From Lederbergia sp. NSJ-179 (GTDB lineage Bacteria; Bacillota; Bacilli; Bacillales; Bacillaceae_C), in assembly GCF_022867885.1 (NCBI RefSeq), contig NZ_JALIFP010000013.1, forward strand, positions 52,840 through 116,839: a DNA stretch of 64,000 nt. The letters are read 5' to 3'. The notes beneath the pieces were generated by a model. That model was not told the origin of the DNA and did no database searches. It worked only from the letters and a program-made list of their open reading frames with translations. The translations under genes and the position numbers were made by a program. Shown piece by piece: positions 34,982-44,085 of the stretch; positions within the stretch are counted from its first letter, which is position 1; the number at the start of each line of letters is the position of its first letter.

Positions 34982-37566
34982 ATATTATGAATAAGCTGAC
35001 GATCAGGCAATTAAAACAAAACAAAAGGCGTACCCTTGTCACGATTATTGGTGTGATCATTTCTGTCGCGATGTTGACAGCAGTCGCGACTATTGCGGTT
35101 TCTTTTATGGATTTAGTGAAGAGGCAGACGATTGCAGACAGCGGGGAATGGCATGTCATTTACCATGATGTCAATCAAAACCAAATCGACGCCATCAAGA
35201 AAGATGATAATACGAAAAAAGTGATACTGTCGAAGGATCTTGGTTATGCCTTTTTAAAAGACAGCAAAAATGAATCGAAGCCTTATTTATTTGTGAAAGA
35301 ATATAATAAACAGGGATTTGAACAATTTCCGATTGAATTAAGTTCGGGACGATTCCCACAAGCGGCGAATGAGGTTGTCATTTCCGATGAAATGAAAGAA
35401 GATGCCAAGGTTGACTATAAAATTGGTGATATTCTAAAGCTGGATATAGGTCAGCGCATAGCGAATGATGAGGAAATTGATGAGCCGCTTGATCAATCCT
35501 ATTCCTTAATGATGGGTGAAAAAGGCCAGTTGGAGGAGGAATTGAAAGGGACGGAAACACGAGAATTTACCGTAGTAGGCACAATTAAACGTCCCACATG
35601 GGAATCTCCCTGGGCACCGGGCTATACCATTATTTCCTATCTTGATGCAGAGAAGGAGAACGGGATCAATGCGTCCGTCGTATTAAAGAAACTGAAAAAT
35701 TCGATCTTCACTGATACGGAAAAATTTGCTAAAAAAAATAACATTTCTGCCGAGGCTTATGATTTTAACTATGAATTGCTTCGTTATTCGGGTGTAATTA
35801 AAAGCGAAGGTATGCGTACGACACTCTACTCATTATCCGCGATTATCATGGTCATTATTATCGTGGGCTCGGTTTCCTTAATTTATAATGCCTTTGCGAT
35901 CTCAGTATCCGAACGATCGCGGCATTTAGGGATGCTTTCCAGTGTTGGCGCAACTAGGCAACAGAAAAGGAATTCCGTCTTTTTTGAAGGAGCGGTGATT
36001 GGGCTTATTAGTATCCCAATTGGCATCCTTGCAGGGCTTGCGGGTATGGGGATTACCTTTATGTTCATCAATAAGATCATTCAAGGGGCACTTGGCGTAA
36101 GTGAAAAATTGGAGGTAACGGTTACGCTCGGTTCCATCCTTGTTGCGATCCTCGTTTCCATTCTAACCATTTTTATTTCTACTTATATCCCGGCAAGAAG
36201 AGCCTCTCGTATTTCTGCCATTGATGCGATTCGTCAAACAATGGATGTCAAATTAACGGGCAAAGCGGTCAAAACATCAAAACTCGTTCGAAAACTCTTC
36301 GGGATTGAGGCAGAAATTGGCTTAAAAAATTTAAAACGAAATAAACGAAGATACCAAGCCACCGTTTTTTCACTAGTAATAAGTATAATTCTCTTTCTAT
36401 CCGTTTCGTTTTTTACTGACAGCCTGAAAAAATCCGTGGGGCTTTCGCAAGAGGGAGTTAATTATGACATGATGATTGAGCTTGGGCATGAAGGGGATGA
36501 CCAGCTTGTTCAATCTATATTATCTATGGACGAAGTGATGGACTACAACATGATGACGGCGAGCGGCAGTTTATTTTCCTGGGTAGAGAAAGAGGCAACA
36601 GCAGACCCACTTAAGAAGGATGAAATCTATCAAGAAGATTTTAAAGATGATAAATACCCCTATTATGTTGGCTTATATGCCCTGGAGGATGAAAGTTTAA
36701 AAGCGTATGCCAAAGAAATAGGCGCCGATTACAATCAACTTAAAAATGAATTATCAGCGATCGTCATAGACACGATTCAATATGAAGATGATAAAGCGGG
36801 GAAATATGTGGAAACAAAGGCCATTCATACAAAGGTTGGTAAGAAAATCGATCTTTACTCTAAAGATTGGGAAACAGAGAAAGAAACGTTTTTGGATAAA
36901 GTCACAGTTGCAGCGTTAACAGATCAACTTCCAATGGGAGTTCATCAGAGCAGCCTTGGTCAGGTGAATCTGATTGTGTCCAAATCGACTTTAACCCAGT
37001 TAGGTGAAGGTGCTTTGGAAGAGACAGACAATCCTCCCTATTTGTATCTAACTAGTAAAGACCCTGTCAAAACCCAGAAAAAGATTGAGGAAATAGAAGA
37101 AGTGAAGCATTATATCGTAAATGACTATCAAAGTAGACAAGAGGAACAACAACTAGTGATGTTATTATCCGTCTTTACGTATGGTTTTATTGTATTGATC
37201 ACAGCCATTTCAATTGCCAATATCTTGAACACGATTTCGACAAGCATATCCCTTAGGAAGCGAGAATTTGCGATGCTCAAATCAATGGGGATGACCCCAA
37301 AAGGGTTTAATAAAATGGTTAATTATGAAAGTATTTTTTATGGAATAAAAGCTTTACTGTATGGACTGCCGATTAGCGTTGCGCTGATGTTCTTGATGCA
37401 CAGGGCCTTGGAAAACAGCTTTAGCTTTGCCTTTGCCTTGCCGTGGCTAAGCCTATTGTATGTTGTGGTGGCTGTTTTTCTAATCGTCGGCATTTCAATG
37501 CTGTATTCTAGCGCGAAAGTGAAAAAAGAAAATATTGTCGATGCTCTGAAGCAGGAGAATATTTGA
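34978..37566 (+). CDS. FtsX-type ABC transporter permease (two FtsX units)
   Basis: This 862-residue membrane protein has helix 1 at about residues 18-42, a large extracellular region, then three helices (about 281-305, 333-365, 381-405). A second four-helix unit (about 458-480, 726-750, 784-806, 819-843) has its own large extracellular region (about 480-725). ERSRHLGMLSSVGATRQQKRNSV and KREFAMLKSMGMTPKGFNKM are the coupling loops. Eight helices in two FtsX units differ from the ten-helix BceB layout. With the sensorless kinase upstream it probably forms a transport/signalling module for envelope stress. The start overlaps the ATPase stop. Confidence 0.88.
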   Translation: MNIMNKLTIRQLKQNKRRTLVTIIGVIISVAMLTAVATIAVSFMDLVKRQTIADSGEWHVIYHDVNQNQIDAIKKDDNTKKVILSKDLGYAFLKDSKNESKPYLFVKEYNKQGFEQFPIELSSGRFPQAANEVVISDEMKEDAKVDYKIGDILKLDIGQRIANDEEIDEPLDQSYSLMMGEKGQLEEELKGTETREFTVVGTIKRPTWESPWAPGYTIISYLDAEKENGINASVVLKKLKNSIFTDTEKFAKKNNISAEAYDFNYELLRYSGVIKSEGMRTTLYSLSAIIMVIIIVGSVSLIYNAFAISVSERSRHLGMLSSVGATRQQKRNSVFFEGAVIGLISIPIGILAGLAGMGITFMFINKIIQGALGVSEKLEVTVTLGSILVAILVSILTIFISTYIPARRASRISAIDAIRQTMDVKLTGKAVKTSKLVRKLFGIEAEIGLKNLKRNKRRYQATVFSLVISIILFLSVSFFTDSLKKSVGLSQEGVNYDMMIELGHEGDDQLVQSILSMDEVMDYNMMTASGSLFSWVEKEATADPLKKDEIYQEDFKDDKYPYYVGLYALEDESLKAYAKEIGADYNQLKNELSAIVIDTIQYEDDKAGKYVETKAIHTKVGKKIDLYSKDWETEKETFLDKVTVAALTDQLPMGVHQSSLGQVNLIVSKSTLTQLGEGALEETDNPPYLYLTSKDPVKTQKKIEEIEEVKHYIVNDYQSRQEEQQLVMLLSVFTYGFIVLITAISIANILNTISTSISLRKREFAMLKSMGMTPKGFNKMVNYESIFYGIKALLYGLPISVALMFLMHRALENSFSFAFALPWLSLLYVVVAVFLIVGISMLYSSAKVKKENIVDALKQENI

Positions 37567-37612
37567 TAGATGATCCTTTTGTCACGCAAACCATGCTATT
37601 ATAAGAAATAAT

Positions 37613-37680
37613 CGGGGAGTGGTGGAACACCGGGGCGTGATTGATTTTATGCCAATTGGTAAAAAGCCTGATTTTCCCCG
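37613..37680 (+). ncRNA. Candidate structured RNA between the ABC operon and dlt
   Basis: CGGGGA (37613-37618) can close with TCCCCG (37675-37680). Inside lie a GGTG-GAA-CACC hairpin (37621-37631), a GGCGT/ATGCC stem (37634-37638 with 37649-37653) and the palindrome CCAATTGG (37652-37659). TATAAG near 37601 with TTGTCA near 37580 could be its promoter. No T run follows, so it is not a plain terminator. I do not recognise a known riboswitch. Confidence 0.3.
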
Positions 37681-37719
37681 TATTAGTAGGACTAAAATAG
37701 TAAGATTGTGACGAAAAAA

Positions 37720-37746
37720 TGAAACTTTTTCTATTTAATAAACGTC
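37720..37746 (+). promoter_or_regulatory. ECF-sigma (SigX/SigM/SigW-like) promoter of the dlt operon
   Basis: TGAAAC (37720-37725), 17-bp spacer, CGTC (37743-37746). This is the consensus shared by Bacillus ECF sigma factors of the cell-envelope stress group. In B. subtilis dlt is driven by SigX and related factors. It lies about 118 bases before dltX. Confidence 0.6.
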
Positions 37747-37863
37747 TATCAATTACTTCTATATTAGAGTTAGATTGAAACTTTAAAAAAGCGAGGAACT
37801 TAATTAAATCGTAGTACTGTATGGTAGTGAAATTCCCCTATTTTGATAAAGGAGTGTTTTTGA

Positions 37864-38007
37864 ATGTCAGTACCTAAGTTTTTTAAAAATGATGTCGTAA
37901 GAGACAGCGGTAAAACGTTATATTATTTGGCAATTTTGATATTGCTTGTATTGATTTATGGATTCCATGATATGAGTGCTGGTCCTTTTATCTATAGGGA
38001 ATTTTAA
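37864..38007 (+). CDS. dltX: Teichoic acid D-alanine incorporation-associated protein DltX
   Basis: This 47-residue protein (MSVPKFFKNDVVRDSGKT start) has one membrane helix (YYLAILILLVLIYGF, about residues 20-34) and ends FIYREF, the conserved C-terminal motif of DltX. DltX is needed for transfer of D-alanine from the carrier system to teichoic acid on the outer membrane face. AAAGGAG lies ahead of the ATG. It lies 32 bases before dltA in the usual operon position. Short length hides it from routine gene finding. Confidence 0.9.
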   Translation: MSVPKFFKNDVVRDSGKTLYYLAILILLVLIYGFHDMSAGPFIYREF

Positions 38008-38039
38008 AAACAGAGTAGAAAGAGAAGAGATGAAACGAA

Positions 38040-39560
38040 ATGAAATTACTTCAAGCTATTAAGCAATTTGCTGTTAATGATCCCGGCAGAATCGCTTTTT
38101 TGAACTCCGGCACGACACTGACGTATGGTGAATTATGGGATCGTTCGGACCAGCTGGCGGCATATTTTTTAAAGCAAACGAGGCGGCCGCAATCTCCGAT
38201 TCTTGTATATGGGCATATGGGACCGGAAATGATTGTTTCATTTTTGGGGAGCGTGAAATCAGGTCATCCTTACATTCCAGTAGATGTATCCATTCCAGTT
38301 GTAAGAATAAATAAAATCATTGAAAGTGCAAAGCCCGAATTTTTTATCGCTACTGAAGAGATGGAGGATGACGGGTTTCTGAAGTACCCGATCGAAATCT
38401 TACAATCAACTGCACTAGAGGAAATTCTACTAGGTTCGGTGCAACAGCCACCGGCGGAAGCATGGGTTAAAGGTGATGAAAACTTTTATATAATATACAC
38501 CTCCGGAAGTACAGGCAATCCAAAAGGTGTGCAAATATCAATGAATAACCTCCAGAGTTTTGTTGATTGGATATTAAAAGATTTTTCCATCAATGGGCAA
38601 CAGAACTTCCTGAATCAGGCTCCATTTTCATTCGATTTGTCAGTAATGGATCTTTATCCTGCCCTATGCTCTGGCGGGACGCTTTTTTCCATTACGAAAG
38701 ACATGATTGCTAATCCAAAGACCCTGTTTGCAGAACTTGAGGCATCGGATGTAAACGTTTGGACATCAACGCCATCGTTTGCACAGATGTGCTTAATGGA
38801 ACCCAACTTTAAACTAGAATTACTGCCTAATCTGGAAACTTTTCTATTCTGCGGGGAAATACTCCCTGTTAAGCTGGCAAAGCAGCTAATGGACCGTTTT
38901 CCAAGGGCGCGGATATTTAATTTGTATGGACCAACTGAGGCTACAGTAGCTGTGACCAAGCTTGAGGTTACGAAGGAAGTGCTGGATAGTCACAGCGTAT
39001 TGCCGATAGGGTACTGCAAAGACGATACAGAACTTCTTGTGATCAATGAAAATGGAAAACCGGCAGTGGATGGTGAAAAGGGGGAACTGGTCATCATCGG
39101 CCCAAGTGTCAGTAAGGGATACTTAGGTGAACCACTGCTAACGGAAAAATCTTTTTCGATAAATAACGGTCAAAGAAGTTATCGAACTGGTGATGCTGGT
39201 TATCGAAAAGATGGTGTTTTCTATTATTCGGGCAGACTTGATTTTCAGGTCAAGGTTCATGGATATCGTATGGAGATGGAAGAAATTGAATATAACATCA
39301 CAATATCCCCATACGTAAAAACATGTGTCGTTGAACCGGTCTATTGTGATGGAAAAATAGACTTCCTGAATGCTTATGTTGTGCCAAATAACCATTCATT
39401 TGAAAAGGAATATCAGTTGACAAGTGCAATTCGAAAAGAACTTTCTCAACAACTTCCGGCTTATATGATCCCTAGAAAGTTCACTTACTTGGATCGATTG
39501 CCTATGACAGCGAACGGGAAAGTCAATCGTAAAAAACTGGCAGCAGGAGTATTGATATGA
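38040..39560 (+). CDS. dltA: D-alanine--D-alanyl carrier protein ligase DltA
   Basis: This 506-residue adenylation enzyme has YIIYTSGSTGNPKGVQISMNN near residues 150-170 (ATP loop), NQAPFSFDLSVMDLYPAL, FNLYGPTEATVAVT, the YRTGDAGY motif near 382-389 and a C-terminal catalytic Lys in MTANGKVNRKKL. It activates D-alanine and loads it on DltC. It is the first enzyme of the dlt operon and overlaps dltB by four bases (ATGA). Full length. Confidence 0.95.
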   Translation: MKLLQAIKQFAVNDPGRIAFLNSGTTLTYGELWDRSDQLAAYFLKQTRRPQSPILVYGHMGPEMIVSFLGSVKSGHPYIPVDVSIPVVRINKIIESAKPEFFIATEEMEDDGFLKYPIEILQSTALEEILLGSVQQPPAEAWVKGDENFYIIYTSGSTGNPKGVQISMNNLQSFVDWILKDFSINGQQNFLNQAPFSFDLSVMDLYPALCSGGTLFSITKDMIANPKTLFAELEASDVNVWTSTPSFAQMCLMEPNFKLELLPNLETFLFCGEILPVKLAKQLMDRFPRARIFNLYGPTEATVAVTKLEVTKEVLDSHSVLPIGYCKDDTELLVINENGKPAVDGEKGELVIIGPSVSKGYLGEPLLTEKSFSINNGQRSYRTGDAGYRKDGVFYYSGRLDFQVKVHGYRMEMEEIEYNITISPYVKTCVVEPVYCDGKIDFLNAYVVPNNHSFEKEYQLTSAIRKELSQQLPAYMIPRKFTYLDRLPMTANGKVNRKKLAAGVLI

Positions 39561-40723
39561 CACCTTATGAAACGTTTTATTTTTTCTTTATAGTTGGTCT
39601 TCTGCTGATTCCAAGTATTATATTAGGTTTACAAGGGAAACCTTCCCGTAAATACAATATGTTTGTAACAATTATCATGTTGGCAATCATATTCGGGAAT
39701 AGTTTAATAGGGTCATTGTCTTTGATTGTTTTTACAATTTGGCAAATCACTTTGATCAATAGCTATATGAAATATCGTAAACAAGCAAATAGTACGCTCA
39801 TATTTTGTTTATGTGTGCTGTTGTCAATCCTGCCTTTAATTTTAGTCAAAGTACTTCCATTCTTGGAACTGGGTAACTTCTTTGGATTTTTGGGTATCTC
39901 TTATCTCACCTTTAAAGCAGTTCAAATGATTATGGAAACAAGGGATGGATTGGTAAAGGAAAATATTCCACTAGGAGATCTTCTCTATTTTCTTTTATTC
40001 TTTCCGACCATTTCCTCAGGACCGATTGATCGATGGAGAAGGTTTGAGAAAAATAACTTGACCCCCCCAACCAAAGAAGAATACAGATGGTACTTACATG
40101 AAGGAATCGACAAGATTTTCAAGGGGTTTCTTTACAAGTTTATTATTGCTTACTTGATTCATCACTATATCATGATGGAGTGGATGTCATCATCGTATTT
40201 TAATACTCGTCCCATTTTGTATTATTTTGTGGATATGTACTCATATAGTATGTATTTGTTCTTTGATTTTGCGGGATATAGCGCTTTTGCGATTGGCATC
40301 AGTTATATTATGGGCATCAAGACGCCCGAGAACTTTAATTTGCCTTTCATCAGCAGAAATATCAAAGACTTCTGGAATAGATGGCATATGACGCTTTCGT
40401 TCTGGTTTCGTGATTATATCTATATGCGATTTGCCTTATGGATGACAAAGAAAAAGTGGATTAAAAATCGTTATACGATTTCAAATATCGGTTATATCCT
40501 TTTATTCTTCATTATGGGTGTTTGGCATGGGCCGGTACCGCATTATATAGTATACGGTTTGTATCACGCTTTTTTGATTGTAAGTTTCGACTATATTGAT
40601 CGTTGGAATAAAAAAAGGAAAATTTATCCTAAAAATACATTTACGCATGTGATTGGGGTTATTCTTACCTTCAATTTTGTTTGTTTTGGTTTTTATATTT
40701 TTTCTGGACACTTATTTTATTAG
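39557..40723 (+). CDS. dltB: D-alanyl transfer protein DltB (MBOAT family)
   Basis: This 388-residue polytopic membrane protein has about ten helices and the MBOAT core FPTISSGPIDRWRRFEKN, DFAGYSAFAIGISYIMG, FWNRWHMTLSFWFRDYIYM and the catalytic His in IMGVWHGPVPHYIVYGLYHA. It moves D-alanine from DltC across or into the membrane for teichoic acid. Its start overlaps the dltA stop. Confidence 0.95.
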   Translation: MTPYETFYFFFIVGLLLIPSIILGLQGKPSRKYNMFVTIIMLAIIFGNSLIGSLSLIVFTIWQITLINSYMKYRKQANSTLIFCLCVLLSILPLILVKVLPFLELGNFFGFLGISYLTFKAVQMIMETRDGLVKENIPLGDLLYFLLFFPTISSGPIDRWRRFEKNNLTPPTKEEYRWYLHEGIDKIFKGFLYKFIIAYLIHHYIMMEWMSSSYFNTRPILYYFVDMYSYSMYLFFDFAGYSAFAIGISYIMGIKTPENFNLPFISRNIKDFWNRWHMTLSFWFRDYIYMRFALWMTKKKWIKNRYTISNIGYILLFFIMGVWHGPVPHYIVYGLYHAFLIVSFDYIDRWNKKRKIYPKNTFTHVIGVILTFNFVCFGFYIFSGHLFY

Positions 40724-40735
40724 AGGAGAATATAT

Positions 40736-40972
40736 ATGATAAAAAAACAAGAAGTATTTGAATTGATAGCAGAAGTTTGTCAGGATGATGTCGCAGTAGA
40801 AAATCCGGATATTGATCTTTTTAAAACAGGATTACTAGATTCTTTTGGAACAATTTCCCTGTTAGCGGAAATCGAAGGACGCTTTGATATCAATATCCCT
40901 ATCACCGAATTTACACGGGAAGAGTGGAATACACCAAATCAGATTGCGATGAAATTAGCTGAACGTGGATGA
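40736..40972 (+). CDS. dltC: D-alanyl carrier protein DltC
   Basis: This 78-residue acyl-carrier-type protein has the phosphopantetheine Ser36 in LLDSFGTISLL. It receives D-alanine from DltA and docks on DltB. AGAGGAG precedes the ATG, and the stop overlaps the dltD start (ATGA). Confidence 0.95.
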   Translation: MIKKQEVFELIAEVCQDDVAVENPDIDLFKTGLLDSFGTISLLAEIEGRFDINIPITEFTREEWNTPNQIAMKLAERG

Positions 40973-42144
40973 AAAAATATTCATTTTACCCGCTATTTAT
41001 AGCGGTAGGATTGTTTTTGGTGTTTCTATTTTTGCCGAAAAGCTGGCTGGAAAATGCCATTTCGGACCATAAAGCAAAACTTGCTGCAACTGAGTTAAAC
41101 CCACTAATGTTCCAAGGTGACTATATGCAACGTAAAATACTTTCTGATCCAACATATTTTCCTATCTATGGATCATCGGAACTGTCACGGTTTGATCCAT
41201 TCCATCCGTCAAACTATTTCGCGGCCAATCAAGAGGGATTTACCCCCTTTTTGTATGGGCGTGGCGGAACGCAATCATTGATACAATTTATGAATTTGGC
41301 TGCACATGCAGATCAGCTGAAAGGGAAGAAAATGGTAATCATCCTTTCCCCGCAATGGTTTCATAAAGAAGGAATTGGTGAAGGGCACTTTTCATCAAAC
41401 TATTCCATGCTTCAGGGATATGGATTAGCTTTCAATCATACGATTAAACCTGAGCTGAAAAAGGAAGCGATTCGCAGGCTGCTCCAATTTGATGTCATAA
41501 AAAGAGATACAGTCCTGACAGCACTATATAGGGATGAAATTGCACCATCTAAATATAATCATTTGAAAGCTGAAGCTGTAAGGCCAATTGCGTTAATGAA
41601 AAAAAAGTTACTGGAGAAAAAAGATAGGTATTATACATTGCTTGGCGGAAAGCAACGACACCGTCATGATAATCCAGATTTGGTTAAAGATAAATCTTGG
41701 GCTCAATTGGAACATGAAGCTGAAAAATATGCCAAGAAACGGGCAAATAATAATCCTTATCTTATCGATAATAGATATTATAAAAGAAAAATTGCTCCAA
41801 TGGAAAAAAAATTGAGAAACTATAAAAAGGATACGTCTTTTGTGGAATCCGTGGAATATAATGATTTCCAAATGCTTTTAGACCTACTGAAAGATGCGAA
41901 GGCTGAGCCACTATTCATTTCCATCCCTGTGAACGGAAGATGGTATGATTATACCGGTTTTCCAAAAGGAGACCGCAATCAATATTACAAAAAAATCAAA
42001 AGGCAAGTGGAAACGGCAGGATTTCCGATTGCTGATTTTTCGGATCATGAATACGATCCATACTTTACTAAGGATACCATGCATATCGCATGGAAGGGCT
42101 GGGTTTATCTGGATAAAGAAATGGAAAAATATTGGAAACAATAG
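40969..42144 (+). CDS. dltD: D-alanyl-lipoteichoic acid transfer protein DltD
   Basis: This 391-residue protein has a single N-terminal membrane anchor (about residues 6-22) and an extracellular SGNH-like domain. It has the catalytic Ser in PIYGSSELSRFDPFHPSNYF (about residues 62-81) and a C-terminal Asp/His region (YDPYFTKDTMHIAWKGW). It performs the final D-alanine transfer to lipoteichoic acid on the cell surface. It is the last dlt gene and overlaps dltC by four bases. Confidence 0.93.
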   Translation: MKKYSFYPLFIAVGLFLVFLFLPKSWLENAISDHKAKLAATELNPLMFQGDYMQRKILSDPTYFPIYGSSELSRFDPFHPSNYFAANQEGFTPFLYGRGGTQSLIQFMNLAAHADQLKGKKMVIILSPQWFHKEGIGEGHFSSNYSMLQGYGLAFNHTIKPELKKEAIRRLLQFDVIKRDTVLTALYRDEIAPSKYNHLKAEAVRPIALMKKKLLEKKDRYYTLLGGKQRHRHDNPDLVKDKSWAQLEHEAEKYAKKRANNNPYLIDNRYYKRKIAPMEKKLRNYKKDTSFVESVEYNDFQMLLDLLKDAKAEPLFISIPVNGRWYDYTGFPKGDRNQYYKKIKRQVETAGFPIADFSDHEYDPYFTKDTMHIAWKGWVYLDKEMEKYWKQ

Positions 42145-42291
42145 AGATTTGCAGATACTGAGGTTATGTAGGCTAAAATCGAATGAATACCGAAATTGGA
42201 GAACAAAATGATTCCAACAAGTTCAAAGCTTTCGTCATCTGTACAGTTTTTCATTGCACGAATAAGCTGTTATAAGAATAGGAGTGAAAAT

Positions 42292-43533
42292 ATGAGTGGA
42301 ATCATTCAGTCATGGGTGGAAAAATTGGAAAAAGAGTGGGATCTAGCAGATTTTGAATTGAATAATCCAACTATTCGTAGAGAAGTTTCTCCTATTCAAA
42401 CAACAGAATATAGACTTGAAATGGAATGGTTTCCGCCCGGCACGGCGATGAAAGATGACTTAAATCCTCCGGGAACTGTGTTTGTAGAGGTGAATCTGAA
42501 TCTTGGTCTTTTAACAAGTTTTATCGTCGTGCAAAATGAAGATCGTCGAAAAAATCCATCTCATCTACTTAGTGCTAGATTAGAAGATGTTGTAGCTTGG
42601 ATCAAGGAAAATACGGGCCTCCAATCTGAGGTTGATTTCCAACTAAAACGGGAGGAGCATGAAGGGGATGGCTATGAGTATTTCTTTTCATCCATTTTAA
42701 ATGGAAAAAAGGTTTCTCCTGAAGGCTATATGGAAGTGAAGGTGAATAGTGAAGGGGCAATTGTTTTTTTTACAATGTATGGCTTTTTTCCAAAACTTTA
42801 TCCCGAAATCTCCGTTGAAACCTCAAGAGAACGAACTCTAGAAAACGTGGAAAGATTTAAGAATCAGCAAGTTGTCCTATTTGGAACCTTAGAGGAAGGC
42901 GGTTATCAACTCCTCTATGGGGTGGAGGAAGCTTTTCTTGGTGTTGTGGAGGATACAATGATTTTAGAATGGCGTGAAGAGGAGGCGATTCAAGAGGTAC
43001 CTAGATCTGAAAATCATCTAGGTGTACTTTGGGAAAACTTTAGAAAATCCCAAATTGTCACTGAGGAAGAAATGAATGCGCCCATTTCACATCCTGACGC
43101 CTTACCGATTTCCCTGGATGAAAAAAGAGGGTTTTTAAAGCGAATAACAGATTATATGAGAGCGCACCGTCCAAATGAAAGTGGTAGATGGAAGGTGGAA
43201 AAGTTTGAACGGCGGTATGGATTGTTGGAGGCAAATGTGGTCCCCGTGTCCTTTCTCGATCGAGTCCTCGACAAATTCAAATTTATTTATGATTCGAAGG
43301 AGAATATGATCGTCGAGGTATTAGATAAACGCGAATTGTTTCATGAAAAAATGGAGTTTCCTGTACCCCAGCCAAAGATTACCAAAGAGGAAGCGATCGC
43401 TATTCTCAATAAAGATATCGTTTTTGAACCCTACTATGTTTATGATACAGTGGAACAGGTGTTGAAGCCAACACAAATGATTGATTGCCATGTTTTTGTA
43501 GATGCACTTACAGGAGAAAGAGTTTTTGAATAA
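42292..43533 (+). CDS. Uncharacterised 413-residue protein, possibly YcdB/PepSY-like repeats
   Basis: ATG at 42292 follows AGGAGTG; the frame is open back to 42196 without a good site. The protein is acidic and has no signal peptide or membrane helix. Two similar halves seem present. Each has a GKKVSPEGYMEVKVNSEGAI / SKENMIVEVLD type strand pattern and a ...ITKEEAIAILNKDI... helix followed by V-DA-TGE, reminiscent of PepSY or YcdB/YcdC modules. It follows dltD by 147 bases on the same strand but shows no functional link. Assignment is tentative. Confidence 0.65.
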   Translation: MSGIIQSWVEKLEKEWDLADFELNNPTIRREVSPIQTTEYRLEMEWFPPGTAMKDDLNPPGTVFVEVNLNLGLLTSFIVVQNEDRRKNPSHLLSARLEDVVAWIKENTGLQSEVDFQLKREEHEGDGYEYFFSSILNGKKVSPEGYMEVKVNSEGAIVFFTMYGFFPKLYPEISVETSRERTLENVERFKNQQVVLFGTLEEGGYQLLYGVEEAFLGVVEDTMILEWREEEAIQEVPRSENHLGVLWENFRKSQIVTEEEMNAPISHPDALPISLDEKRGFLKRITDYMRAHRPNESGRWKVEKFERRYGLLEANVVPVSFLDRVLDKFKFIYDSKENMIVEVLDKRELFHEKMEFPVPQPKITKEEAIAILNKDIVFEPYYVYDTVEQVLKPTQMIDCHVFVDALTGERVFE

Positions 43534-43710
43534 AAATTTGCTATTGGCAAAATTGCCTCAGATCATAGTTGGCAGCGGCTTATAATCTAATAGACTCGTA
43601 GAAATGCTAATTGGATACGTCGAAGCTCATGGGCCCCAGCCCGACCGCTAATAAAACCTTACACCGGCTATAAGAAGCCTCAAACATAGCAGTTCCCGAA
43701 AAATTCCAAT

Positions 43711-43740
43711 AAAAAAACCGGTGGGATCACCGGTTTTTTT
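43711..43740. terminator. Strong bidirectional terminator
   Basis: AAAAAAACCGGTG (43711-43723), a four-base loop GGAT, and CACCGGTTTTTTT (43728-43740): a perfect 13-bp stem with A and T runs on both sides. Confidence 0.88.
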
Positions 43741-44085
43741 ACAGGATAGGAAAGTATAAATTTTGGCTAATGTTGGATCTAGCTCCAGCGCCCAGCGACT
43801 AGCAAACTTTCGGTGCCTGCTTGCGTAAGTCAACATCGATTCACCCTTCGGGTTCATCGTGTTTCCTTTATCTCGTCAGGCCCCTAAAAAGTTTGTACGT
43901 CGCTAAACGGGCGCTTGCGCTTTTCTTACGGGATAGGAAAGTATAAAAATTGGCTAATGTTTGGATCTAGCTCCAGGCGCCATCGGCTCGAGGTCAAATA
44001 ACCTGAGACAATAAAAGTCAAGACCGCACTTTTCTTGTCTCAGAACATTTGCTTGTCGCCGATAGGCGGGCGCCTTGCGCTTTTC
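43741..44085 (+). repeat. Two adjacent copies of a dispersed GC-rich intergenic repeat
   Basis: Each copy begins GGATAGGAAAGTATAAA..TTGGCTAATGT, continues with GATCTAGCTCCAG(G)CGCC, and ends with a GCGC(C)TTGCGCTTTTCTTA tail (ends near 43928 and 44089). The second contains a CTCGAGGTCAAATAACCTGAG block shared with 47570-47590. The family recurs at 47512, 50599, 52845, 57735 and 62380 in this window. No coding capacity is evident. Confidence 0.7.

Noticed and set aside
43560..43700. tRNA or other structured RNA in the GC-rich gap after the YcdB-like gene
   Set aside because: No cloverleaf or CCA end could be formed; the only clear structure is the terminator at 43711.
43648..43857. 69-codon minus-strand ORF
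   Set aside because: It runs through the terminator and the dispersed repeat, with no ribosome site or protein-like composition.
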